NCBI RefSeq assembly: GCF_004341945.1
Contig: NZ_SMBP01000016.1
Location: forward strand, 1-64,000
DNA from: Longicatena caecimuris
GTDB taxonomy: Bacteria; Bacillota_I; Bacilli_A; Erysipelotrichales; Erysipelotrichaceae
Length of the DNA: 64,000 nucleotides
Direction of reading: 5' to 3'
Below, in pieces: positions 50,832 to 59,814 of this stretch. Every line of letters starts with the position of its first letter. Position 1 is the stretch's first letter. The notes beneath the pieces were generated by a model, which worked only from the letters and a program-made list of their open reading frames with translations, had not been told where the DNA came from and made no database searches. The position numbers and the translations under genes were made by a program.

Positions 50832-52055
50832 ATGAAAAAAACATTATGGAGCCGTGATTTTACAATTATAACCATAGGAACCTTAATCAGTGCCATTGGT
50901 GGTACTGCTATGAGTTTTGCTTTTTCACTGGTTGTATTTGATAATACGGATAGTACGATGCTGACAGGTATATTTACCGGTTTATCTATGATACCGGCAA
51001 TCTTAATACCTATCATTGCAGCACCTTTTGTTGATACATGTGAACGGAAAAAGGTAATTGTTCGATTAGATGCTTTCAATGGCATTTGCTATCTGTTATT
51101 TGCCTGGTATCTGTCAAATTATGACTTTTCTTACACGATCTATTTGTTATATGCATTATTGATAACATCTACTGGAAGTATTTATCAGTTGGCATATGCA
51201 TCGCTATATCCTGATTTGATACCAAAGGGATTTATGCAGAAAGGTTACTCTATTTCCAGTATGATATATCCTAGTGTCACCGCATTGATCACACCGATTG
51301 CCAGTATGATTTATGTGCATTATGGGGTAGCGATGATCTGCTTAGGAGAGGGTATCTTGTTGTTAATGGCAAGTTATGCAGAGCATCATATTGCTTTTCA
51401 AGAGAAAGAATTGAAGAAAATGAGCTTTTCTTTTTCAGGATATCGAGAAGAGATGATGGAAGGATTTCATTATTTAAAGAAAGAAAAGGGGATACGCAGT
51501 ATCTATGCGTATATGTCTGTTACAAATGCGAATGCCGAGGCAGTGAACATGATGTCTATGGCATTGTTCCAATCTTCTTCTGTGCTGACAACAACAATGT
51601 ATGCATTCTTAACTACAGCAGAAACGGCCGGTCGTATGTTGGGAAGTATCTTTCATTATTTTGTTCGTATTCCTGATCATGTGCGTTATAAAATAGCCGT
51701 CAGCGTTTATGCAAGCTATGAGGCCATGGATATGATCTTATTGTTTATTGCATATCCCTTAATGATCCTTAATCGCTTTATCTGTGGCTTTCTGGGTGTG
51801 AATAGTATGAATATTCGAGAAGCTAGCACCCAAAATTATATCCCATCGCATATGCGTGCAAGAGTAAATGGCTTATTTAATGTATTGGTTTCCCTCCTTT
51901 GCATGTGTTCACGTTTTCTTGCCGGTGCGATGGGGGAATTCATTGAGTACCCATATGTAGCTGCTTGCTTTTCCATGATTGGCTTATTAGCTGTTGAGCT
52001 GGTAATCGTACGTAATAAGAAACATGTACAGCCAATTTATAATCAACATTTATAA
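50832..52055 (+). CDS. MFS efflux-type transporter
   Basis: The protein has 407 residues from the ATG at 50832 behind GGGAGGTG; the open frame starts 33 codons earlier inside the leader. Twelve hydrophobic segments are visible, and DTCERKKVIVRLD after the second matches the cytoplasmic loop of major facilitator drug/macrolide exporters (MefA-like branch). The substrate is unknown. It is sandwiched between the RRNPP-type regulator and a methyltransferase gene, all co-directional, which suggests an inducible export or resistance unit. Confidence 0.85.
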   Translation: MKKTLWSRDFTIITIGTLISAIGGTAMSFAFSLVVFDNTDSTMLTGIFTGLSMIPAILIPIIAAPFVDTCERKKVIVRLDAFNGICYLLFAWYLSNYDFSYTIYLLYALLITSTGSIYQLAYASLYPDLIPKGFMQKGYSISSMIYPSVTALITPIASMIYVHYGVAMICLGEGILLLMASYAEHHIAFQEKELKKMSFSFSGYREEMMEGFHYLKKEKGIRSIYAYMSVTNANAEAVNMMSMALFQSSSVLTTTMYAFLTTAETAGRMLGSIFHYFVRIPDHVRYKIAVSVYASYEAMDMILLFIAYPLMILNRFICGFLGVNSMNIREASTQNYIPSHMRARVNGLFNVLVSLLCMCSRFLAGAMGEFIEYPYVAACFSMIGLLAVELVIVRNKKHVQPIYNQHL

Positions 52056-52078
52056 TTAATAGAAAGAAGGTATGTTGG

Positions 52079-52705
52079 ATGTTAGATGAGAAAGGTTTTG
52101 ACACATGGTCTAAGAGCTATGATGCCTCCGTAAAGCAAAGCGATGAAAATCACCAGTATCCCTTTGCCGGTTATGAAAAGGTGCTGGATGCAATCAAGCA
52201 AGAAGTGTTAAGAAAACCAAAACCGACTATTTTGGATATTGGATTTGGTACGGCAGTTTTGACAAAACAATTGTACGATCATGGCTGCCTTGTGTATGGC
52301 GTGGATTTTTCAAAGCGCATGCTTGCGTTTGCACAGGAAAAAATGCCTGAGGCAAAATTGTTACAAGCGGATTTTACAGAAGGCTTGCCCGCTATGCTCA
52401 AAGAGCAAAAATATGACATTATTTTATCGACCTATGCGATACATCATTTAGAGGATGCTAAGAAAGTGAGTTTCCTAAACGATTTATTGCAATTATTAAA
52501 GCCTGAAGGTAAGATCTTACTTGGTGATGTGATGTTTGCACATGAAGATCAGTTATTAGATTGTAAACGGCATGCGAAAGATGCTTGGGATGAGGATGAA
52601 TGCTATCTTGTTGTAGATAAGCTGCCTGCGTTTCCTAAAACAAATATGAATTTTTATCCTATTTCATTTTGTGCAGGTATATTAGAAATATCGAAAACCA
52701 AATAA
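52079..52705 (+). CDS. Class I SAM-dependent methyltransferase
   Basis: The 208-residue methyltransferase has motif I LDIGFGTAVLTKQL (about 55-68), motif II YGVDFSKRMLAFAQEK, an acidic LLQADF, and DIILSTYAIHHLEDAKK. It matches the YrrT-like group of small-molecule methyltransferases. The substrate cannot be told from sequence. It starts 23 bases after the MFS gene and is closed by a bidirectional terminator. Confidence 0.88.
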   Translation: MLDEKGFDTWSKSYDASVKQSDENHQYPFAGYEKVLDAIKQEVLRKPKPTILDIGFGTAVLTKQLYDHGCLVYGVDFSKRMLAFAQEKMPEAKLLQADFTEGLPAMLKEQKYDIILSTYAIHHLEDAKKVSFLNDLLQLLKPEGKILLGDVMFAHEDQLLDCKRHAKDAWDEDECYLVVDKLPAFPKTNMNFYPISFCAGILEISKTK

Positions 52706-52706
52706 A

Positions 52707-52745
52707 AAAGTAATTGTTCCTATAAGAAGGGGAGCAATTACTTTT
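52707..52745. terminator. Bidirectional terminator
   Basis: AAAAGTAATTGTTCC pairs with GGAGCAATTACTTTT with one G-T pair. It lies between the convergent methyltransferase and esterase genes. Confidence 0.92.
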
Positions 52746-52748
52746 ACT

Positions 52749-53501
52749 TTAAGGGAATAAAAAATTGATAAAAACCGGTAATTCTTTTTCCCAGCTAGCT
52801 TCATTATGTTTGCCTTTGACGACTAAATTGGGAAAAACTTCTACATTTTGTGCAAGCAGTTGCCGAATGATTTCTAAATTGGCAGCTGACAGTTTCGCTA
52901 GTTGCATTTTAGAGCGAACTTCTTCACTGCCCCAGGAAAGATATACATGGGTATCAGCATGCAAATGATCTTTCAGCTCTTGTCGAATGTCTGCCATGAC
53001 ACCATATAAAAAGCAAGATAAGCAAGCTGCTTTTGAAAAAATATCATTGTGATGCAGGATAGTATATAGAGCCATCAAGCCTCCCATGGAACTTCCGCCG
53101 ATTGCCGTATAACGACGACCTGTTTTAGTTCGATATCTTAGATCAATCCAAGGCTTTAAATCCGACACGACCCATTCCATAAGTGCTTTGCCACGGCCAT
53201 GGATATGACCGACATAGCGATCATCAAAATCATAAGGAGAAAATTCCTCTAAACGCTGATTACCTTCATGATTGCATTCAATTCCTACAACGATCACCGG
53301 TATTTCATGCGTATCAAAATAGGTTTCCATGCCCCAGCTTTTGCCAAATGTGGCATCTTCATCATGAAACAAGTTATGACCATCATACATATAGAAAACG
53401 GGATATTTTTGTTTGTTGTTCTCATATCCTACAGGCAGATAAACATGAAGGGTGCGCATTGTCTGAAAGCAGGGAATATAAATATCTTCCTTTCTAACCA
53501 T
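52749..53501 (-). CDS. Putative esterase (IroE/enterochelin esterase-like alpha/beta hydrolase)
   Basis: The 250-residue protein of the putative esterase family (PF00756 type) has RTLHVYLPVGYENNKQKYPVFYMYDGHNLF at the start, the nucleophile elbow IGGSSMGGLMA near 135, and a C-terminal GKHNEASWEKELPVFINFL with the catalytic His. It has no signal peptide. Relatives hydrolyse siderophore, acyl-sugar or S-formylglutathione-type esters. Nothing nearby points to siderophores. GAGGTG precedes the ATG at 53501. Confidence 0.85.
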   Translation of the reverse strand: MVRKEDIYIPCFQTMRTLHVYLPVGYENNKQKYPVFYMYDGHNLFHDEDATFGKSWGMETYFDTHEIPVIVVGIECNHEGNQRLEEFSPYDFDDRYVGHIHGRGKALMEWVVSDLKPWIDLRYRTKTGRRYTAIGGSSMGGLMALYTILHHNDIFSKAACLSCFLYGVMADIRQELKDHLHADTHVYLSWGSEEVRSKMQLAKLSAANLEIIRQLLAQNVEVFPNLVVKGKHNEASWEKELPVFINFLFP

Positions 53502-53590
53502 CCCAAATCACCTCACGAGTGTTATTATATCATATCCGTCAAGTAAATAAGTTAATCTTCTGTTATAATTAAAGAAAGGAGATGGTGTTT

Positions 53591-54253
53591 ATGTTTCTCT
53601 TTCTTTATGTAAGTGTTATTATGTTCATCCTATATTATATTTATATGCCGCATATGAACAGTTTTACAACACTTGGTTGGAAAAGTGTCTCATCCCTTGG
53701 TTTTGTTATTTTAGGAGCTTATCTTTTTTCTTTAGCTCCAGCAGTTTCATATCGCCAATATCTTTTGCTTGGCTTACTATTAGGTGCTATCGGTGATGTA
53801 TTTCTTGCGCTTCCTTATTGCTATCCAAAATTCGAAAAGCAATATTTTCTAGGTGGCTTAACAGCATTTTTATTCGGTCATCTCGCATATATTGCTGCTT
53901 TGTATCATACTACCTTGCCTATTACTATCCTTTTGGCCGTAATAGCAATTACGGTTGACTGCATAATGATTGGGTGGTTGCAACAACGTGTTGATTTTCA
54001 AGGTATGACTGGTGCCGTTATGCTATATGCATCCATTATTATGTTTATGGAATTACAGGCATTGACATGGCTTTTTTCTGGCTCCTTTGGCTTGGTGTTA
54101 AATTTAGGTTCTCTTTGTTTTGTCCTTTCTGATTTGATTCTGGTTTTCATTATATTTGGTAATGCCGATCGTCCGGCCGTGGTAAAAGCTAATTTATCTT
54201 TTTATTATTTCGCACAAATGGCTATTTTGACAACGATGATGTTGAGCAAATGA
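53591..54253 (+). CDS. YhhN/TMEM86 (lysoplasmalogenase) family membrane protein
   Basis: The protein has 220 residues from the ATG at 53591, which gives AAGGAG nine-base spacing; the ATG at 53582 touches the site. Eight hydrophobic helices carry the family pattern (LLGLLLGAIGDVFLALP, FLGGLTAFLFGHLAYIAAL and FVLSDLILVF). Animal TMEM86B cleaves the vinyl-ether bond of lysoplasmalogens. Some anaerobic Firmicutes contain plasmalogens, so the same chemistry is plausible here, but bacterial members are mostly untested. Confidence 0.83.
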   Translation: MFLFLYVSVIMFILYYIYMPHMNSFTTLGWKSVSSLGFVILGAYLFSLAPAVSYRQYLLLGLLLGAIGDVFLALPYCYPKFEKQYFLGGLTAFLFGHLAYIAALYHTTLPITILLAVIAITVDCIMIGWLQQRVDFQGMTGAVMLYASIIMFMELQALTWLFSGSFGLVLNLGSLCFVLSDLILVFIIFGNADRPAVVKANLSFYYFAQMAILTTMMLSK

Positions 54254-54308
54254 ATAGCAAGGTGAAAAGTTGTTATGCTATAGTACTAATAGAAAAGGAG
54301 CAATCTAT

Positions 54309-54569
54309 ATGAAACATGTAAAGATGATGTATTTGAAAAGCTGTCCTTATTGTAAGCAAGCGTTTGCTATGGTGGATGAGCTAAAACAATTGCATAAAGA
54401 ATATCAAGATATTGAAATAGAAACCATTGAAGAAAATGATGAACCTGAAAAAACGAAAGGATTGGATTATTGGTATGTTCCTACCTATTTTGTCGAAGGT
54501 GAAAAATTACTTGAAGGAATACCAACCAAAGCAAAGATTGAGGCGGTTTTAAAAGCTGCCTTAGCATAA
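54309..54569 (+). CDS. Glutaredoxin-like thiol-disulfide protein
   Basis: The protein has 86 residues from the ATG at 54309 (AAAAGGAG site). It has a thioredoxin/glutaredoxin fold with CPYC near 12-15 and the cis-Pro in WYVPTYFVEGEKL. It is a small dithiol oxidoreductase of the group found in anaerobes without glutathione, so the electron donor is unclear. The gene is compact and has its own terminator. Confidence 0.88.
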   Translation: MKHVKMMYLKSCPYCKQAFAMVDELKQLHKEYQDIEIETIEENDEPEKTKGLDYWYVPTYFVEGEKLLEGIPTKAKIEAVLKAALA

Positions 54570-54576
54570 AACTTAA

Positions 54577-54605
54577 GAAGGTCACGGAATGTGTCCTTTT
54601 TTGTT
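54577..54605 (+). terminator. Rho-independent terminator
   Basis: AAGGTCAC pairs with GTGTCCTT with one mismatch, followed by six Ts. Confidence 0.6.
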
Positions 54606-54651
54606 GCTGAGGCAATAACACTATGATATCATATAAAAAATGAGGTAGCTT

Positions 54652-55083
54652 ATGGAAGATGATGTAACAACAAAACGTATCATACACGGTGTATTCGGTG
54701 GTATTATTGTGCTTTGTATAAGTGTGATAGCCTTACTTTTGATATATGGGAAGCAGGCAAACTATCAGATTTATTTGCAAGCCAAAGCAATCAGCCTGCA
54801 TGGCAGTATTGGTGATACAATTCCATATCAGGATATCATCAATGTTGTGTATTATGATAAAACACCCACACAGGTGCATAAACAAGGTGCTGGTATGGAA
54901 ACGCAAAAGCTTGTTTGTGCAGATGCGAAACTGGAGAATCGAAAAGTAAGAGCCTATGTATATAAAGAAACACAAGGCTATATTGTTATAAAAACTAAGA
55001 ATAGGCAATATATTGTGAATGATGAAACGAATGCTTTAACTAAGCAGTTGTATCAGAATTTACAAACTCGTATCCCAAAATAG
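54652..55083 (+). CDS. Uncharacterised single-helix membrane protein
   Basis: The 143-residue protein has one N-terminal membrane helix (about 12-33) and a beta-rich C-terminal domain (LHGSIGDTIPYQDIINVVYY to IKTKNRQYIVNDETNALTKQLY). This suggests a PH-like or DUF-type domain outside or beneath the membrane. I recognise no family. GAGGTAGC precedes the ATG. The next small membrane gene starts 12 bases later. Confidence 0.65.
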   Translation: MEDDVTTKRIIHGVFGGIIVLCISVIALLLIYGKQANYQIYLQAKAISLHGSIGDTIPYQDIINVVYYDKTPTQVHKQGAGMETQKLVCADAKLENRKVRAYVYKETQGYIVIKTKNRQYIVNDETNALTKQLYQNLQTRIPK

Positions 55084-55095
55084 AAAGAAGGGAAT

Positions 55096-55410
55096 ATGAT
55101 GGCATTTATGATTTGGATGTTCATCGCAGTTTGTTTTCTTTTGCTTGGCGTTTATTGCTTTCATGCGAAGAAGGCTGTGCGATTTTGGGCCAATGATGAG
55201 GAAGCAATCGTTGTAAAGAATATACGAGCGTATAATAAGGCGATGGGCAAGTTATGGACATGGGCAGGTATTTTCTTTGGTTTGTTGGAATTGCCTTTCG
55301 TATTGAAACAAAATTCGCCCTTAAGCATTGTATCAATACTTGGCTGTTTACCATGGGTGATCGTCGTTATGTTGTGGGGAATGCGAATTGAAGATAAATA
55401 TCGCCAATAG
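55096..55410 (+). CDS. Uncharacterised small membrane protein
   Basis: The 104-residue protein has three hydrophobic segments (about 3-22, 52-70 and 76-95) and the internal segment FWANDEEAIVVKNIRAYNKAMGKLWTWAGIFF, a layout seen in many small Firmicute membrane proteins of unknown function. It is paired with the preceding gene and probably co-translated (AAGAAGGG before the ATG). Confidence 0.65.
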   Translation: MMAFMIWMFIAVCFLLLGVYCFHAKKAVRFWANDEEAIVVKNIRAYNKAMGKLWTWAGIFFGLLELPFVLKQNSPLSIVSILGCLPWVIVVMLWGMRIEDKYRQ

Positions 55411-55424
55411 GTACTAAGAGCGGC

Positions 55425-55463
55425 AAAAAAGGCATATCCTATGATGGACATGCCCTTTTTTAG
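55425..55463. terminator. Bidirectional terminator
   Basis: AAAAAAGGCATATCC pairs with GGACATGCCCTTTTTT with two imperfect positions. It separates convergent genes and overlaps the ATP-grasp stop codon. Confidence 0.78.
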
Positions 55464-56650
55464 ATATTGATTTCAGAGCAGTAGGCAAAGAATTGACGTA
55501 TTTCTTCTTCTGATGGAAAGCGAGCAACGATAACTTCATCGCCCATACCTTCTGCAAGAGCTTTTGGCAACCGCTTGATCATAAGGATATTATCGCCATA
55601 TTTATGCTGAATTTCCTGTGTTGAATGGGCATATTCCAAATTATCTCTACGGCCGATGAACCCACTGGAATATTTACGATGTTGCACATGCTCAATCTTA
55701 TCATGCACAATCATATCTGCCCATAATTGATAGACGTTACTGTCATTCGCATAATTGATCATATCTGGTAAAAAGCCCCCAGGAGGTCGCATATTTACTT
55801 CTAATCCTAAGATATCACCTTTTTTACCGACACCTTCTTTATCTTCATTTAAACGGAAGAATTCAAAATGAAAGAAACGGCTACGTGTATTAAAGGCTTT
55901 CACAGTTCGTAAGCCGGCATCTAAGATATCTTCAGGGATATTCATATAAGAATAGCAGCCTATGGTTTTTTGTTCATTCACAGAATCCATGATGCTGTCA
56001 GTATATTGATGACTGGTCATAAACAAGACCTTTTTATGACTATCGGTGATCCCATCAAATGAGAAACTTTCACCATTGATGTATTCCTCCATGATCATCT
56101 TAACCATTCGCGGATGTTTGAAATAAGTTTCTAGTTCTTCTTGATTGCGGATCTTGCGAGTATCACTGCTGCCTACTCCTATATCCGGCTTGATGACGAT
56201 TGGATAGCCCACTTCTTGAATGAATTCTAAGGCGTTTTCCAAAGTCGATACGATGCAATAGCGTGCGGTAGGTAACTGGGCTTTTTGATAGAACGTTTTC
56301 ATGCGCGATTTGCTTTGGAAATCATCCATATGTGAAAAAGTTAGGCCATTGGCGATATTAAAGTCCATACGCAGACGGGCATCTTGGCGTAACCAGTATT
56401 CATTGTTCGATTCGATCCAGTCGATTTTTCCATATTTAAACGTATAAAAGGCAACGGCACGCAACATTTCGTCATAGTTTTCCATCGAATCCACTTTATA
56501 ATATTCATTAATGGAATTCTTTAGATTGGTGGATAAAGATTCATAAGGAGCATCTGCAATTGCCAGTACATTAACACCATTGTTTTTCAGTCCCTGACAG
56601 AACAGCCAATAACTTTCAGGGAAGTGGGGAGATATAAAGATAAAATTCAT
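55460..56650 (-). CDS. ATP-grasp domain ligase, substrate unknown
   Basis: The protein has 396 residues from the ATG at 56650 (GGAGGCG site); the frame is open 13 codons further up. An N-terminal pre-ATP-grasp domain (MNFIFISPHFPESYWLFCQGL) leads to the ATP-grasp core: YPIVIKPDIGVGSSDTRKI, MEEYINGESFSFDGI and LGLEVNMRPPGGF with the metal-binding Glu and Asn. Such proteins join a carboxylate to an amine or thiol. It is divergent from the arginine operon, with the T-box promoter lying between, but whether its substrate is an amino acid is unknown. Confidence 0.82.
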   Translation of the reverse strand: MNFIFISPHFPESYWLFCQGLKNNGVNVLAIADAPYESLSTNLKNSINEYYKVDSMENYDEMLRAVAFYTFKYGKIDWIESNNEYWLRQDARLRMDFNIANGLTFSHMDDFQSKSRMKTFYQKAQLPTARYCIVSTLENALEFIQEVGYPIVIKPDIGVGSSDTRKIRNQEELETYFKHPRMVKMIMEEYINGESFSFDGITDSHKKVLFMTSHQYTDSIMDSVNEQKTIGCYSYMNIPEDILDAGLRTVKAFNTRSRFFHFEFFRLNEDKEGVGKKGDILGLEVNMRPPGGFLPDMINYANDSNVYQLWADMIVHDKIEHVQHRKYSSGFIGRRDNLEYAHSTQEIQHKYGDNILMIKRLPKALAEGMGDEVIVARFPSEEEIRQFFAYCSEINI

Positions 56651-56803
56651 AATAACGCCTCCAATCAAGAATGGTTTCTTCTTTTTCATTTTACTTTATT
56701 TAGGGGGAAAAGTCAAAATGGCCATTGCCATGAAAAAAAGTAAATAATGCGTCATAATAATGAAATAAATTTACAATTAAATGTAAAAAGATTCAAAAAA
56801 TGA

Positions 56804-56832
56804 TTGACAAGATGTTTTCACAAGCGTAAAAT
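56804..56832 (+). promoter_or_regulatory. Sigma-A promoter of the arginine operon
   Basis: TTGACA (56804-56809) and TAAAAT (56827-56832) are 17 bases apart, placing the transcript start near 56839, directly before the T-box leader. Confidence 0.9.
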
Positions 56833-56838
56833 AAAGCC

Positions 56839-57069
56839 ATAAATCGTTGAACAGGAGAAGTAATGATAAGGGAACTGCAAAGCGAGCAGGGATGGTGGAA
56901 GCCTGTTAGGGAACTTATGATGAACACGCACCTGGAAGAGTCTGTGGGAAATGGTAGTATCACAGAACGCATATTTCGGCGTTACGAAAGAGGAATCATT
57001 GGGGATGTACCGATGATTACCGGAGTGGTACCGTGTGTAAGCGCCTCTGGAGCAATCCAGAGATTTTTT
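56839..57069 (+). ncRNA. T-box leader RNA, arginine specificity likely
   Basis: Stem I features are visible in order: AGTAATGA (AGTA/GA motif, about 56859), GCGAGCAGGGATGGTGGAAGCC (distal loop pair, about 56881-56902), and the specifier region TGAACACGCACC, where CGC at 56927-56929 is a likely arginine codon. The T-box itself is GGAGTGGTACCGTGTG at 57022-57036, whose TGGT part contacts the tRNA acceptor end. The terminator CTCTGG-AGCAAT-CCAGAG plus Ts is at 57045-57069. Uncharged tRNA-Arg should stabilise the antiterminator and let the polymerase into argG. A 74-codon open frame across this region is an artefact of the RNA sequence. Confidence 0.92.
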
Positions 57070-57101
57070 TGTATAGGAAGACTATAAGAGGTGAAAAGAT
57101 T

Positions 57102-57143
57102 ATGGAAAGAGTGAAACGACGATGCCGGCAGTATAGAGAATAA
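57102..57143 (+). CDS. Arg-rich leader peptide ahead of argG
   Basis: A 13-residue frame, MERVKRRCRQYRE, has five Arg codons (AGA, CGA, CGA, CGG, AGA) and is preceded by AAGAGGTG eight bases upstream. It lies after the T-box terminator and 48 bases before argG. Arg-rich short frames in the leader of an arginine operon are the mark of attenuation or stalling control. No further hairpin is obvious in the purine-rich stretch behind it, so it may act on argG translation. The chance of five Arg in 13 codons at this spot is low, but translation is unproven. Confidence 0.55.
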   Translation: MERVKRRCRQYRE

Positions 57144-57191
57144 GGATAAAGAATAAGAAAGAAAAAGAAAGAGAAAAGTGAGGATAAGATT

Positions 57192-58418
57192 ATGAAAAAA
57201 GAAGATATTAAGAAAGTCGTATTAGCATATTCCGGAGGTTTAGATACCTCTATCATTATTCCTTGGTTAAAGGAAAACTATAACAACTGTGAGGTTATCG
57301 CGGTATCTGCTGATGTAGGACAAGGTACAGAACTTGACGGTCTGGAAGAAAAAGCCATCAAAACAGGTGCCAGCAAGCTGTATATCTTGGATTTAAAGGA
57401 TGAATTTGTTGAGGATTACATCTATCCATGTTTAAAAGCAAATGCTGTTTATGAAGATGTGTATTTGTTAGGGACAGCCTTTGCCAGACCGTTGATTGGT
57501 AAAAAACTGGTAGAAATTGCTCAGCAAGAAGGAGCCGATGCCATCTGTCATGGTTGTACGGGAAAAGGTAATGATCAGGTTCGTTTTGAATTGGCAATTA
57601 AAGCTTTTGCCCCAGAGATGCCAATCATTGCCCCATGGAGAACATGGGAGCTGAAATCAAGAGATGATGAAATCGACTATGCACAAGCCCATCAAATACC
57701 ATTAAAAATAAACAGAGAAACCAATTATTCAAAAGATAAAAACCTCTGGCATTTATCACATGAAGGCTTAGATCTGGAAGATCCGCAGAATGAGCCAAAA
57801 TATGATGAAATCTTAGAAATGGGAGTAACTCCTGAACAGGCACCGGATACCCCAACCTATATCACCCTAACTTTTGAATCAGGTATTCCAACGGCATTGA
57901 ATGGTGAAAAACTAGGCGGTCAAGCAATGGTAACAAAGTTAAATGAAATTGGCGGTGCAAATGGTATCGGTTTGATCGATATGGTAGAAAATCGATTGGT
58001 GGGTATGAAATCACGTGGTGTATATGAAACCCCGGGTGGAACGATTTTGTATAAAGCACATCAATTATTAGAAAGCATTACATTAGATAAAGAAACAATG
58101 CATTATAAACAAGGGGTAGCGATTAAGTTTGGGGAAATCTTATACAATGGTCAATGGTTTACGCCATTACGCGAAGCATTGAGCGCATTCGTGGATAAAG
58201 TAAGTGAAAATGTCAGTGGAGAAGTGAAGCTGAAATTATATAAAGGCAACATCACACCGGCAAGTATTACCAGTCCATATACCTTATATTCCGAACAGAT
58301 TGCCAGCTTTGGAGAAGATGATTCTTATGATCAAAATGATTCTGCCGGCTTCATCAATTTGTTTGGTTTGCCAATTAAGGTAGCAGCAATGCAAAAGAAA
58401 ACTTGGAATAAAAAATAG
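57192..58418 (+). CDS. argG: Argininosuccinate synthase
   Basis: The 408-residue ArgG has the ATP-binding [15 protein letters not shown] near the start, [14 protein letters not shown] and the citrulline/aspartate-binding segments, at full length. It joins citrulline and aspartate using ATP, the penultimate step of arginine synthesis. It is the first gene of argG-H-C-J-B-D, under T-box control. GTGAGGA precedes the ATG. The order differs from the argCJBD-first arrangement of Bacillus. Confidence 0.97.
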   Translation: MKKEDIKKVVLAYSGGLDTSIIIPWLKENYNNCEVIAVSADVGQGTELDGLEEKAIKTGASKLYILDLKDEFVEDYIYPCLKANAVYEDVYLLGTAFARPLIGKKLVEIAQQEGADAICHGCTGKGNDQVRFELAIKAFAPEMPIIAPWRTWELKSRDDEIDYAQAHQIPLKINRETNYSKDKNLWHLSHEGLDLEDPQNEPKYDEILEMGVTPEQAPDTPTYITLTFESGIPTALNGEKLGGQAMVTKLNEIGGANGIGLIDMVENRLVGMKSRGVYETPGGTILYKAHQLLESITLDKETMHYKQGVAIKFGEILYNGQWFTPLREALSAFVDKVSENVSGEVKLKLYKGNITPASITSPYTLYSEQIASFGEDDSYDQNDSAGFINLFGLPIKVAAMQKKTWNKK

Positions 58419-58434
58419 ATAGGAGAAAAAGCAT

Positions 58435-59814
58435 ATGAATGTATGGGATGCAAGATTTAAAAAGGCGGCAGATGCACGATTAAACGATTTCAATTCCAGT
58501 ATCTCTGTGGATCATCGCATGTACGCCCAAGATATCAAAGGCAGTTGTGCACACGCTATGATGTTAGCACATGAAGGAATTATTTCTTTAGAAGATAGCT
58601 TAAGTATCATAACGGGATTGACGCAAATACAAAAGGATATTGAAAGTGGAGTGCTTGCCATTGATGAAACAGCAGAAGATATTCATATGTTTATGGAAAG
58701 TGAACTAACCAAACGTATTCAGGATGCAGGAAAACGTCTGCATACCGCACGTTCACGTAATGATCAGGTTGCTCTTGATACCCGTATGTATGCGTTGGAT
58801 GAAACCGATAAGATCCTTACGGAAATCAAACAGTTTATCAACGTTCTCTTGGATAAAGCACAAGAAAATCTTGATACGATCATGCCTGGCTATACCCATT
58901 TGCAAAGAGCGCAGCCCATTACGTTTGCGCATCATCTGATGGCCTATGTTGAAATGCTGAAACGTGATTTACAGCGTTTGCAGGAAAGTAAGAAACGTAC
59001 GGCGATCCTTCCTTTAGGCAGCGGCGCTTTGGCAACTACAACGTATCCTATCAATCGAGAAATGGTAAAAGAACAATTGGATTTCGACAGTGTTTCTTTG
59101 AATAGCTTGGATGGTGTCAGTGATCGTGATTTCTGCATTGAAATAACAAGTGCTTTGGCAATGCTCATGATGCATTTATCACGATTGAGTGAAGAAATCA
59201 TCCTTTGGTGTTCTTGGGAATTCAAATTCATTGAATTAGATGATGCTTTTGCGACCGGTTCCAGCATCATGCCGCAAAAGAAAAATCCTGATGTCAGCGA
59301 ACTGGTGAGAGGAAAATGTGGACGTGTCTATGGCGATTTACAAACACTCTTAGTCATGATGAAAGGCTTGCCGCTTGCTTATAATAAGGACATGCAAGAG
59401 GATAAGGAAGCCTTGTTTGATGCAATTGATACCGCACACCTTTGTTTAACAACGATGATACCGATGTTGGAAAGTGCAAAAGTTTTAAAAGATAATATGC
59501 GAAAAGCAGCAGCAAAGGGATTTATCAATGCAACCGATTGTGCCGATTATTTAACCAAAAAAGGTATGCCATTTCGTGATGCCTATCGAATCATCGGTGC
59601 ATTGGTGAGCTATGCCCAAGATCATGACAAGACTTTAGAAACCATATCTTTAAACGAGTATCAACAATTTTCTGAACTATTTGAAGAAGATATTTATGAG
59701 GCAATTGCTTTAGAAACCTGTGTGCAGATGCGTAAGGTGATAGGAGGTCCGGCTCCGGAAATCGTAGAGGCGCATATCCAAAAGGTAAAAGAAGAGTTAG
59801 GAGCGATAGCATGA
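58435..59814 (+). CDS. argH: Argininosuccinate lyase
   Basis: The 459-residue fumarase/aspartase-superfamily protein has SRNDQVALDTRMY, GYTHLQRAQPITFAHHL with the catalytic His, and the mobile signature loop GSSIMPQKKNPDVSE. It splits argininosuccinate into arginine and fumarate. It begins 16 bases after argG and overlaps argC by four bases. AGGAGAA precedes the ATG. Confidence 0.97.
   Translation: MNVWDARFKKAADARLNDFNSSISVDHRMYAQDIKGSCAHAMMLAHEGIISLEDSLSIITGLTQIQKDIESGVLAIDETAEDIHMFMESELTKRIQDAGKRLHTARSRNDQVALDTRMYALDETDKILTEIKQFINVLLDKAQENLDTIMPGYTHLQRAQPITFAHHLMAYVEMLKRDLQRLQESKKRTAILPLGSGALATTTYPINREMVKEQLDFDSVSLNSLDGVSDRDFCIEITSALAMLMMHLSRLSEEIILWCSWEFKFIELDDAFATGSSIMPQKKNPDVSELVRGKCGRVYGDLQTLLVMMKGLPLAYNKDMQEDKEALFDAIDTAHLCLTTMIPMLESAKVLKDNMRKAAAKGFINATDCADYLTKKGMPFRDAYRIIGALVSYAQDHDKTLETISLNEYQQFSELFEEDIYEAIALETCVQMRKVIGGPAPEIVEAHIQKVKEELGAIA

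Noticed and set aside
56863-57087. A 74-codon open frame before argG
   Set aside because: It runs through the T-box stem I, specifier, T-box motif and terminator. The RNA explains the sequence.
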